13,067 nucleotides of DNA from DASXRA01 sp036558905 (GTDB taxonomy: Bacteria > Actinomycetota > Actinomycetes > Mycobacteriales > Jatrophihabitantaceae), in NCBI GenBank assembly GCA_036558905.1, contig DATBER010000079.1:1-13067 (forward strand), read 5' to 3'. Below are positions 1 through 7,288 of this stretch, in pieces. Position 1 is the stretch's first letter; the number at the start of each line of letters is the position of its first letter. The notes under the pieces were generated by a model that was not told where the DNA came from, searched no databases, and was given only the letters and a program-made list of their open reading frames with translations. The translations under genes were made by a program, and so were the position numbers.

Positions 1-3
1 CAT
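1..3 (-). CDS. start codon of a minus-strand gene leaving the window (product unseen)
   Basis: Only the start codon is inside the window. On the minus strand an ATG lies at 3-1. It is preceded by AGGAGGAA (complement of 10-17), with a 6-nt spacer, which is close to an ideal Shine-Dalgarno sequence. The gene runs leftward out of the window, in the same direction as the GH92 gene upstream of it. A terminator-like hairpin separates the two, so they are probably separate transcription units. The product cannot be inferred. The call rests only on the quality of the ribosome-binding site. Confidence 0.55.
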
Positions 4-9
4 CTCGGG

Positions 10-17
10 TTCCTCCT
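10..17 (-). promoter_or_regulatory. strong Shine-Dalgarno sequence for the left-edge gene
   Basis: On the minus strand this reads AGGAGGAA, followed by six bases and ATG at 3-1. It is the best ribosome-binding site in the window and the main reason to believe a gene starts at the left edge. The stretch 18-130 between it and the GH92 terminator holds no convincing ORF. I could not pick a clear -35/-10 pair for the left gene in it. Confidence 0.6.
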
Positions 18-130
18 CGTTCGGCCTGATGGAACAAGCCTGCGAGTAAGGCCCGGACGGCCACATCGGAAGCAGCCCTTAGATCTCGCCGGCCGGCCCC
101 TCAGATCGACCGCGGTGCCCGGAATCCGGG

Positions 131-161
131 CGGCTAAGGCCCCGTATCAGGGCCTTAGCCG
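131..161 (-). terminator. terminator-like hairpin after the GH92 gene
   Basis: A perfect 12-bp inverted repeat (131-142 with 150-161; arm CGGCTAAGGCCC) encloses a 7-base loop. It lies 8 bases beyond the stop codon of the GH92 gene. There is no T-run after the stem, as is common for actinobacterial terminators. Its position between the GH92 stop and the next minus-strand start fits transcription termination. Being symmetrical, it could also act on plus-strand transcripts. Confidence 0.8.
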
Positions 162-169
162 ATCCCTAG

Positions 170-3100
170 TCAGTGCGCCGAGCGCCGCAGCAACCACAGT
201 CCGGCAGCCACGGCGGCCAGGAGCACGGCCGGGGCGATCAGCAGCCACCACAGCGGCGCCCCGCCGGTGGCTGCCGGCTGGGCGGCGTGCCCGCTCGGAG
301 CGGAGCTCGGCGCCGACGGGCCGCTGGACGACGGGTTACCCGGCGTGCCTTGTACCGGCGGCCCACCGTGCACCCCGCCCGGCCGGGCGGCGTGGGCCGC
401 GCCGTGCAGCACCACGAACGAAGCGCTGGCCGGGTCGAGCGACCGGACGCCGGCCGCCTCGACCGAGTGGCCGCCGTCGCTCGCGGCCGGCAGCCGCACG
501 GCGGCGACCGTGCCGGCCGAGTCGGCGTGGGCCGTCGTCGCACCGCGGCCGTCGACCGTGAACGTCACCCGCTCACCCGGCGCGAAGCCGTGCCCGCTGG
601 CCGTGACGCCCGAGCCGGACGGCGTCAGCTGCACCTGCGGCCGGTACACGGTGACCCTGACCGGGGCAGCCGTCACCTCGAACGGCGCCGACGCCGAGCC
701 GGCCGTGAGCGACGTCGTCCCCGTTGCCATCGAAGGCACGGTCAGCTGGGCGTTCGTCAGCACCCCGAAGGCGTCGGAGCGGGCGGTGACCGAGGCCGAA
801 CCGAGGCGCAGCGTGATCGCCTGGTTCGGCGGGAAGCTGTCGCCGTTGACGGTGACCGGCGTGGCCTTCGGCCCGGCGGCCGGCGACACGACGAGGTGCG
901 GCGTGTAGGTCACGGGTGCAGTGGCCGGCGTGGCCGCGATCGTCCTGGCCGCCAGCTGTCCAGACGCCGCGGCGACCGTGACCGCGAACGAGCCGGCCGT
1001 GCTGCCCTCGGTGTCGACCGCCGTCACGTGCACGGTGTAGCTGCCGGGCTGGGCGTAGGTGTGCGTGCCGGTGATCGCCCCGGCGTCGCCCACCGTCGCG
1101 TCCTCGGTCACCGTGCCGTCGCCCCACTGCACGCGCGCCTGGTACGGCGGCGCACCGCCGGAGACCTTGCCCAGGGCGGCGGCCAGCGGCGTTCCGGCCG
1201 TGGCCGTCTGCGCCGCAGGAGCGGTCAGCGTGAGCGCGGCGGCCGGCGTGCCGTCGTCGGCGATCGCGAACACGTGGATCGCGCCCGATGACGGCAACGT
1301 CACGGATGCGACGTGCTGGCCGGCCGGGATGGCGAACGGCGCCGTCGCGAACAGGAACGGCATGTCCGCGTCCTGACCGCCGCCGCTGAGCCGGTAGGCC
1401 GACTTGGCCACGACGACGTTGCCGAACGCGGGCGTGCCGTTCGGGTTGCCGCCCAGGGTCCAGTCGCTGAACTGGATCGGCGTCGTGGTGGTCGTGCCGT
1501 CGGTGAACGTCACGGTTGCGGTGGTGCTCTGGTTGCCCTCGGTGCCCGAACCGATGAACGACAGGTGCGTCGCGTCGTCGGGCAGGTGCAGAGCGATCGT
1601 CTTGCCATTGCCGGTCGCGTCGTCGGGCTGGCCGGCCGGCACCGTCGGCAGCGTGAAGTGCAGCCCGGTGCCGGTCACGCCGTGCGACTGGCCCTGCACG
1701 ACGCCGGCGTTGGCCAGCGCGGTGCGCGAGTAGGAGAAGCCGACGCCGTCGCAGTCTGCGTCGTTCTGGCCGTCGGTGCCGATGCACACCGTGTCGAACG
1801 CGGCCCGCAGGCTGTTCGGCGCCGCGAACGCCACGTTGACGGCGCCCGTGGCCACGCTCTGGCTGGTGCCGTCGGACACGGTCACGCCGACCTGGTAGTA
1901 GCCCGGCTTGGCGTAGGTGTGCGAGCCGGTCGCCGCGAACACGCCACGTGACGAGTTGCCCATCGTCGCGGCGCTCGGCGTGCTGCCGTCGCCCCAGTCG
2001 ACGCTGGCCGTGTAGTCCGAGGCGGTCGTGCCGGTGCCGCCGGTGACGGTGGCCAGCGGGCCGCTGACCTCCGTGCCGGCCACGCCGTCCAGCGCCGCCG
2101 CCGGGGTGACGGTCAGCGGGCCGCCGCCGATCACGACGTCGCCCCCGGACAGCAGTTCGAGCTCGGCCAGGTTCAGCTGGGCCGCGCCGACCGTCTTGGT
2201 CACGCTCAGCCGGAAGTAGCTGAACGTGCCGGGCTTGCTCACCTCGAACGGCCGGGTCTGGTCGCGCCAGGCGAACGTCTCACCGCTGCGCGAGTCGAGC
2301 GCGGTCCAGGTCCGGCCGTCGTTCGAGCCGGACAGCGTCCAGTTGCTCGGATCGCCGGCCGCCGCGCCCGACGTGATCGTGTAGAAGGTCGGGCGCTGCT
2401 TGGCGCCGTTGTACTTCCAGGTGATCTGCGGGGTGCCGTTGGTGAAGGCGATCTGGGTGGTGGACGTGTCGTCGAACAGCTTCGACACGTCCAGGCCGTC
2501 CGGACCGGTGGCCGTGCCCAGACCCGGGCCGGTCGTGTCCTGCAGCGGCTTGGGGGCGGTGTTGCCCTTGGTCAGCGACGGCGGGGCGTCGCCCGGCTTG
2601 GTGCCCCACGACGACGGCTTGGCCCCCATGGTGAAGTCGAGCGTGCCGCCGCGGGCCAGCTCCGCCGAGTCGATCGAGACGCTGTTCTCGGTGTGCCCGT
2701 TGACCTTCAGGCCCTGCACGTAGATGTTGCCGGAGCTGTTGTTCGGGGCGTTGACCACTATGTCGCCGGTGGTGCGGTGCACGGTGACCTTGCGGAACAG
2801 TGGCGAGCCGATCGCCCAGTTGGGCGAGCCGGCCTGCAGCGGGTACAGGCCGAGCGAGCTCAGGATGAACCACGACGACATCTCGCCGTTGTCCTCGTCG
2901 CCCGGATAGCCCTGCCCGATCTCGCTGCCGACGTAGAGCCGCTGCATGATCTCGCGCACCAGCTTGTCGGTCTTGGCCGGCGCTCCGACGTAGTCGTACA
3001 TGTAGGGGATGTGGTGCGAGGGCTGGTTGCTCATGCCGAGCTGGCCCAGCCGCACCGCCTGCGCCTCGCGCATCTCGTGGATGACGCCGCCGTACGTGCC

Positions 3101-5980
3101 GGGCTTGTCGGCGTTCTCGGGCGTGGCGAAGAACGTGTCGAGCTTCTTCTCCAGCGCCGCACGGCCGCCGTACAGGTCGGCCAGGCCCTGCCCGTCGTGC
3201 GGTGCGGTGAACGCGAAGTTCCAGCCGTCGGTCTCGGTGAACGCGCCGCCCCACACGGTCGGGTCGGCCGGAGCGAAGTCGCCGTTGGGCTTGCGGCCCT
3301 GGAAGAACTGCGTGGTCGGATCGAACATGTTCACGTAGTTCTGGGCCCGCTGCAGGAAGTAGTCCGACTCCTCGCGCAGCTGCTGACGCTGGCTGTTCGG
3401 CGTGGACGGGGCCTTGGCCAGCCCGGCCGCCATGTTGCCGATGCCGTAGTCGTTGACGTAACCCTCGAGCGCCCACGACACGCTCTCACCCATGTTGGTG
3501 GACGTGTAGCCCTGGAAGATCGAGGTGTCCAGGCCCTTTCGGCCGACCGCGCTCAGTCCGGACAGCACGGTCGCGTCCTTGATCGCCGCGTTGAGCGCGC
3601 TCATCGGGTCGGGCAGCTGCACGCCGTTCAGGTAGGCCTCGGCCATGGCGACGTCGGCGCTGGTGCCGGTCATCAGGTCGGCGTAACCGGGTGAGGACCA
3701 GCGGGCGATCCACCCGCCGTCGCGGTACTGCTGGACGAAGCCGTCGGCGATTCGGGCGGCGACGTCCGGGTACAGCAGCGAGTAGGCCGGCCATACCGTG
3801 CGGTACGTGTCCCAGAAGCCGTTGTTGACGTAGATCAGCCCGTCGACGATCTTCGCGCCCGTCTGCGTCGGCGACGACGGGCCGGTCGGCGCTGATACCG
3901 GGCTGGCGTACTGCCAGTGCGGACTGGCGGCCGTCCCGGTGTTCTCCGACTGCGAGTTCGGGTAGAGGTTGAGCCGGTACAGGTTCGAGTACAGGGTGAC
4001 CAGCTGCGACTCGGTGGCGCCCTGCACCTGGATCCGCCCGAGGCGGTCGAGCCACTGCGCGTGCGCGGCGGCCCGGACATCGTCGAAGCTCTTACCGGTC
4101 AGCTCCAGGTCGAGGTTGTGGTGGGCCTGGTCGACCGACAGGAACGAGGTGGCGAGCCGCAGCGTCACGCTCGTCGTGCCGAAGGTGGCCGACGTGGCGG
4201 TGCTGGCCGTCGGCGCCGAGTCGAACGTGCCGTACACGAACATCCGGCTGCGCCCCACCGACAGCCCGCTGCCGTTGTCGACCCAGCCGGTGATCGTGCT
4301 GCCGGTGATGGTGAACGTGCCGTTGTAGAAGACGAGGCTGCTCTGCGCCGCCGGGAACGTGAACCGGAACACGCCGCCGTGGTCGCTCGGGGTCATGTCC
4401 GCTGTCAGCCCGCCCTGCAGTTCGACGTGGTAGTAGTCGGGCTGGGCCACCTCGGTGGCGTGGCTGAACGCCAGCGCGCGATTGGCCGGACTGCCGGTCA
4501 GGTTGCCGCCCGCCGGCACCGGCATCACCGACATCTGGTTGCGGTCACCCATCCAGGGGCTGGGCTCGTGCGAGATCGCCAGCCCTTGCAGCGTCGGCAG
4601 GTTCGCCGCGTTGTTGGCCTGCTGGTAGTAGTACTCCCACGAGTTCGACTGCGCGTCGGTGACGGGCGTCAGGAAGTTGAACCCGTTGGGCACGGCCGTG
4701 ATGGGCAGGTTGTTGCCGCGGGAGAACGAGCCGGACGCGTTGGTGCCGCGACGGGTGTCGACGTAGTTGGTCAGGCTCGAGCCGTCGATCGCCGGCGCGA
4801 CGCCCTGCACGGTCACGTCGTCGATCCAGCCCTGGAACCGCGTGTCGGCGGCCGCCGAGGGGTCGTCGTAGGCGAGCAGGATGCGGTCGATCGTCTTGCC
4901 CTTGGCCACGTCGCCGATGTCGGACGACACGGCGTTCCACTGGTCGGCGTAGAGAACCTTCGACTGCCCCTGCGCGGCTGCGGTCAGCCCGTAGCCGTGC
5001 TGGTCGATCGGGTGCAGCTGGCTCAGATAGGTGCCGTCGGTGAAGTGCAGGTCGACGGCTACGTCCGTCGAGGGGTAGCTGGCGTCCTGGCCGGTGAATT
5101 CGGGGAAGACCTTGTACGACAGGCGGGTCTGCGGGCCGACCGGCACGTCGACCTCGTAGAGCTTGTTGGTGGCGAACGAGCGCCCGGCGCCCCGGGCCCC
5201 GCCGGCGTAACGCAGCGAGGCCAGCCCGGTGAACCCGGCGGTCGGCTTCATGTTGTAGCCGCTGACCGGCCCTGCGCCCACCATGCTGACCATCGGGGTC
5301 GGCGGTGGCAGCGTGTTGGAGCCGTCGGAGATGTCCCAGTCCGCGAGCTGCAGCAGTCCGTCGCCGTTGTTGGCGATGACGTTGAGCCGGTAGTAGCTGT
5401 ACCCGGTCGTATTGGCGAACGAGTACGTGTTGGTCGTGAACCGGCCGGAGAACGTCTGCCCGGTCTGGGTGTTCAGGTCGGTCCAGGCGTTGCCGTCGTT
5501 CGAGCCCTGCAGGGTGAAGTCCTTGGGGTCGCGGCCGGGCGAGTCGTTGGCCGAGGTCAGCGAGTACTTGACGACGGTCTCCGGCTGGCTGAGTTGGTAC
5601 TGCGCCCAGCCGGTCGGGTTGAACGCCAGCCACTTGGTCGACGGGTTGCCGTCCTTGAGATTGGCGACCACCTCGTTGGGCGGGTTCTCGGCGCTGGCGG
5701 TGACGTTGGTGACCTTGCCCAGCAGGCTGCCGGGCAGCCCGCCCGTGGAGTTGGAGCCGCTCAGGTTGCCCTGGATCGGGTGGCCGTGCGCGTCGGTCTC
5801 GACGGTGCTGGCCAGCGGCTGCGGGTCGGCCGGCTCGAAGGACGTGGAGAAGTCGCCCGGCACCACGGGGGCGGGTGCCGGGGACGCGGGTGGCGCGAGT
5901 GCGACCATGCCGGCGGCCAGCAGCAGGGCCACCGCGGCGGTGAGGAACGTGCGGGGCCGGCCGGCCAGGTGGTGGGGCAT
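170..5980 (-). CDS. secreted, surface-anchored multidomain GH92 alpha-mannosidase
   Basis: A 1936-residue exported glycoside hydrolase of family GH92, calcium-dependent exo-acting alpha-mannosidases that trim mannans and N-glycans. Layout by residue: signal peptide 1-36; discoidin (F5/8C)-like module about 86-220; beta-rich module about 230-395; GH92 N-terminal beta domain about 404-650 starting YVDTRRGTNASGSFSRGNN; (alpha/alpha)6 catalytic domain about 650-1120. Catalytic-domain signatures are NNGFWDTYRTVWP (719-731), TETDGWNF (915-922), SHHIPYMYDY (988-997) and GYPGDEDNGE (1024-1033). By family knowledge E916 is the candidate general acid, and D1028/D1030 the candidate base and calcium region. 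Then follow a second discoidin-like module (1140-1278), PKD (1290-1385), an unassigned module (1388-1580), PKD (1584-1670), two Ig/IPT-like modules (1690-1857), a Pro/Gly/Ser linker and a membrane helix (about 1908-1930) ending RRSAH. The start has GAGAGG 9 bases upstream and leads directly into the signal peptide. Exact linkage specificity is not readable. Confidence 0.93.
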   Translation of the reverse strand: MPHHLAGRPRTFLTAAVALLLAAGMVALAPPASPAPAPVVPGDFSTSFEPADPQPLASTVETDAHGHPIQGNLSGSNSTGGLPGSLLGKVTNVTASAENPPNEVVANLKDGNPSTKWLAFNPTGWAQYQLSQPETVVKYSLTSANDSPGRDPKDFTLQGSNDGNAWTDLNTQTGQTFSGRFTTNTYSFANTTGYSYYRLNVIANNGDGLLQLADWDISDGSNTLPPPTPMVSMVGAGPVSGYNMKPTAGFTGLASLRYAGGARGAGRSFATNKLYEVDVPVGPQTRLSYKVFPEFTGQDASYPSTDVAVDLHFTDGTYLSQLHPIDQHGYGLTAAAQGQSKVLYADQWNAVSSDIGDVAKGKTIDRILLAYDDPSAAADTRFQGWIDDVTVQGVAPAIDGSSLTNYVDTRRGTNASGSFSRGNNLPITAVPNGFNFLTPVTDAQSNSWEYYYQQANNAANLPTLQGLAISHEPSPWMGDRNQMSVMPVPAGGNLTGSPANRALAFSHATEVAQPDYYHVELQGGLTADMTPSDHGGVFRFTFPAAQSSLVFYNGTFTITGSTITGWVDNGSGLSVGRSRMFVYGTFDSAPTASTATSATFGTTSVTLRLATSFLSVDQAHHNLDLELTGKSFDDVRAAAHAQWLDRLGRIQVQGATESQLVTLYSNLYRLNLYPNSQSENTGTAASPHWQYASPVSAPTGPSSPTQTGAKIVDGLIYVNNGFWDTYRTVWPAYSLLYPDVAARIADGFVQQYRDGGWIARWSSPGYADLMTGTSADVAMAEAYLNGVQLPDPMSALNAAIKDATVLSGLSAVGRKGLDTSIFQGYTSTNMGESVSWALEGYVNDYGIGNMAAGLAKAPSTPNSQRQQLREESDYFLQRAQNYVNMFDPTTQFFQGRKPNGDFAPADPTVWGGAFTETDGWNFAFTAPHDGQGLADLYGGRAALEKKLDTFFATPENADKPGTYGGVIHEMREAQAVRLGQLGMSNQPSHHIPYMYDYVGAPAKTDKLVREIMQRLYVGSEIGQGYPGDEDNGEMSSWFILSSLGLYPLQAGSPNWAIGSPLFRKVTVHRTTGDIVVNAPNNSSGNIYVQGLKVNGHTENSVSIDSAELARGGTLDFTMGAKPSSWGTKPGDAPPSLTKGNTAPKPLQDTTGPGLGTATGPDGLDVSKLFDDTSTTQIAFTNGTPQITWKYNGAKQRPTFYTITSGAAAGDPSNWTLSGSNDGRTWTALDSRSGETFAWRDQTRPFEVSKPGTFSYFRLSVTKTVGAAQLNLAELELLSGGDVVIGGGPLTVTPAAALDGVAGTEVSGPLATVTGGTGTTASDYTASVDWGDGSTPSAATMGNSSRGVFAATGSHTYAKPGYYQVGVTVSDGTSQSVATGAVNVAFAAPNSLRAAFDTVCIGTDGQNDADCDGVGFSYSRTALANAGVVQGQSHGVTGTGLHFTLPTVPAGQPDDATGNGKTIALHLPDDATHLSFIGSGTEGNQSTTATVTFTDGTTTTTPIQFSDWTLGGNPNGTPAFGNVVVAKSAYRLSGGGQDADMPFLFATAPFAIPAGQHVASVTLPSSGAIHVFAIADDGTPAAALTLTAPAAQTATAGTPLAAALGKVSGGAPPYQARVQWGDGTVTEDATVGDAGAITGTHTYAQPGSYTVHVTAVDTEGSTAGSFAVTVAAASGQLAARTIAATPATAPVTYTPHLVVSPAAGPKATPVTVNGDSFPPNQAITLRLGSASVTARSDAFGVLTNAQLTVPSMATGTTSLTAGSASAPFEVTAAPVRVTVYRPQVQLTPSGSGVTASGHGFAPGERVTFTVDGRGATTAHADSAGTVAAVRLPAASDGGHSVEAAGVRSLDPASASFVVLHGAAHAARPGGVHGGPPVQGTPGNPSSSGPSAPSSAPSGHAAQPAATGGAPLWWLLIAPAVLLAAVAAGLWLLRRSAH
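263..277 (-). other. possible degenerate sortase sorting motif (PAATG)
   Basis: Residues 1902-1906 of the GH92 protein read PAATG. They are followed by a hydrophobic helix and a short RR-containing tail. This is the layout of a cell-wall sorting signal, and the pentapeptide differs from the actinobacterial class E sortase motif LAxTG only at its first residue. If a sortase does not accept it, the segment is simply a C-terminal membrane anchor. Either way the enzyme should remain on the cell surface. Confidence 0.35.
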
Positions 5981-6064
5981 ACCGAAGCGCCTCTCGATCC
6001 GAGTGCCGCCGAACCGCCGATCGGCCGGCTCGGCACGCCAGCGTGAGTGTCCTCCCGGGTGCAG

Positions 6065-6093
6065 ATCGCAGCAGGTAGGCGGCGTTCTGTCAA
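6065..6093 (-). promoter_or_regulatory. predicted promoter of the GH92 gene
   Basis: On the minus strand a perfect -35 box TTGACA (complement of 6088-6093) is followed, after 17 bases, by TGCGAT (complement of 6065-6070), a moderate -10 box. Predicted transcription starts near 6058, leaving a leader of about 78 nt before the ATG at 5980. A LacI-type palindrome overlaps the -35 box. Confidence 0.5.
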
Positions 6094-6103
6094 CGTTGTC
6101 AGA
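6086..6103. promoter_or_regulatory. LacI-family-type operator between GH92 and hemerythrin genes
   Basis: The 18-bp element TCTGTCAACGTTGTCAGA is an even palindrome centred on CG, with one mismatched base pair (6090 against 6099). The AACGTT core with a central CG is characteristic of operators bound by LacI-family sugar-responsive repressors. It overlaps the predicted -35 box of the GH92 gene and lies about 60 bp upstream of the hemerythrin start. No LacI gene is present in the window, so a regulator encoded elsewhere would be needed. Confidence 0.5.
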
Positions 6104-6161
6104 CGAACTGGTCCGTTACCGTCGGGTACGCCGACTCGACCACCCGCCAGCCGGAGGGCAC

Positions 6162-6698
6162 GTGGACATCACCCAGCTGATCCTCGACGACCACCACGAG
6201 CAGCGCCGGCTGTTCGCCGTGCTCGAGGAGCTCGAACCCTCGGACAAGGACAACCTCTCGGCGATCTGGCAGCGGCTGGCCGCCTTCCTCGACCTGCACG
6301 CCGAGGCCGAGGAGGAGCTGTTCTACCCGGCTCTGCTGCATCTGGGGAAGGGCGTCGACGCTGAGCATGATCCCGAGGAGGAGACCGACGACGCCATCCG
6401 CGACCACAACGACATCCGCGATGCAGTGGCCGAGGTGGCCCGCCACGACGTGGGCACCGACGAGTGGTTCGCCGCGGTGGCGGCCGCGAACAAGGCGAAC
6501 GGCGACCACATGGCCGAGGAGGAGCGCGAGGGCCTGACCGACTTCCGCCGGCACACCTCGCTGCAGACCCGCCACGAGCTGGCCGTGGCGTTCGCCGCGT
6601 TCGAGGCCCGGCACGTGCTGGGCGTCGAGCCGCGGGACAAGGACCCGCAGGAGTACATCGCGGCCACCCGGGGCGGCGAGCAGCACCCGCCGGAGTAG
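6162..6698 (+). CDS. hemerythrin-like HHE-domain protein
   Basis: A 178-residue cytoplasmic protein of the hemerythrin/HHE cation-binding family, four-helix bundles that hold a non-haem di-iron centre and are linked to O2, NO or redox sensing and iron handling. Candidate iron ligands fall in the expected pattern: H11/H12 in DDHHEQRRLF, H46 and E50 in HAEAEEELFYP, H82 in RDHNDIRD, and H116 and E120 in GDHMAEEE. The start is GTG at 6162, chosen because GGAGGG lies just upstream (6153-6158) and the HHE domain begins at once. The reading frame is open much further upstream, but that part lies inside the promoter region and the opposite GH92 gene. The RibD-like gene begins 8 bp downstream, indicating an operon. 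A promoter candidate is TTGTCA at 6096-6101 with TACCGT at 6117-6122; its 15-bp spacing is poor. No linked output domain is present, so the physiological role is unclear. Confidence 0.85.
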   Translation: MDITQLILDDHHEQRRLFAVLEELEPSDKDNLSAIWQRLAAFLDLHAEAEEELFYPALLHLGKGVDAEHDPEEETDDAIRDHNDIRDAVAEVARHDVGTDEWFAAVAAANKANGDHMAEEEREGLTDFRRHTSLQTRHELAVAFAAFEARHVLGVEPRDKDPQEYIAATRGGEQHPPE

Positions 6699-6706
6699 GG
6701 GCGGCC

Positions 6707-7255
6707 GTGCGCACGCTGATCATCACCGAGAACGTGTCGCTCGACGGCGTCATCGCGCCGATGGACGGCTGGTTCGATCCGACGCTGGTCGACGAGGATC
6801 TGTTGGCGGTCGGCGTCGAGCACCGGGAGGCGGCCGACGCCCTGGTGGTCGGCCGGGTGACCTACGAGGAGTTCGCCGGGTTCTGGCCGGCCCAGCGCGA
6901 CGACCCGACCGGTACGGTCCGCTACCTCGATCGGGTCGCCAAGTACGTCGTGTCGTCGCGTGAGCTTTCCGCCGGGTGGGCCAACACGACGCGGCTGCGC
7001 GGGCCGATGGCCGACGAGCTGGCCGCCCTCAAGCGGCAGCCGGGCGCCGACATCGTCGTCACCGGCAGCGCCACCCTGGTCACCGCACTGGTGCCGAGCG
7101 GGCTGGTCGACCGGTACCGGCTGTTCGTCTACCCGGTCGTGCAGGGCCGCGGGCGCCGGCTCTTCCCGGACGGTGCAAGGGCCGATCTCGACCTGGTCGC
7201 GACCCGGGGCTTCGCGTCCGGCGTGGTGCTGCTCGAATATTCGGTGCGCGCTTGA
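6707..7255 (+). CDS. RibD C-terminal / dihydrofolate-reductase-fold family reductase
   Basis: A 182-residue protein of the RibD_C family, NADPH-dependent reductases with the DHFR fold. Typical features are the N-terminal strand and loop ITENVSLDGVI (6-16), DALVVGRVTYEEFAGFWP with the cofactor-binding GR(x)TYE region, KYVVSS, and DIVVTGSATLVTALVPSGLVD followed by YPVVQGRGRRLFPDG near the C-terminus. Proteins of this type are stand-alone and usually not essential DHFRs; substrates are mostly unknown. The GTG start at 6707 has a G-rich stretch (AGGGG) just upstream and lies 8 bp after the hemerythrin stop, so the two are probably co-transcribed. Its stop codon (7253-7255) lies inside a MerR/SoxR-type regulatory element for the next gene. 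The family call is firm; the substrate is not known. Confidence 0.85.
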   Translation: MRTLIITENVSLDGVIAPMDGWFDPTLVDEDLLAVGVEHREAADALVVGRVTYEEFAGFWPAQRDDPTGTVRYLDRVAKYVVSSRELSAGWANTTRLRGPMADELAALKRQPGADIVVTGSATLVTALVPSGLVDRYRLFVYPVVQGRGRRLFPDGARADLDLVATRGFASGVVLLEYSVRA

Positions 7256-7282
7256 CCTCAACCGCGGTCGAGGTCGCAGGGT
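7252..7282 (+). promoter_or_regulatory. MerR/SoxR-type promoter-operator driving the quinone reductase gene
   Basis: A 22-bp dyad (7254-7275, arms GACCTC and GAGGTC around a CCGCGG centre) has one mismatched pair, A7260 against C7269. It is embedded between TTGACC (-35, 7252-7257) and CAGGGT (-10, 7277-7282). The spacer is 19 bp, the over-long spacing that defines MerR-family activated promoters. The CCTCAA...GAGG pattern resembles SoxR boxes. The predicted transcription start, 6-7 bases past the -10, falls on the A of the ATG at 7289, implying a leaderless mRNA. The -35 box overlaps the stop codon of the upstream gene. Confidence 0.55.
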
Positions 7283-7288
7283 GGGTTG

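Noticed and set aside
18..130. Possible small gene or promoter between the left-edge gene and the GH92 terminator
   Set aside because: No frame with a start, ribosome-binding site and coding bias was found, and no convincing -35/-10 pair on the minus strand.
3917..6046. Long open frame of 709 codons on the plus strand opposite the GH92 gene
   Set aside because: It lies wholly opposite recognised GH92 domains, is rich in Arg, Gly and Val as expected for an antisense frame of G+C-rich DNA, and shows no domain. It is a shadow.
5412..6161. N-terminal extension of the hemerythrin frame back to 5412, as a fusion protein
   Set aside because: The extension lies opposite the GH92 N-terminus and across the promoter region and has no domain. 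A good ribosome-binding site supports the start at 6162.
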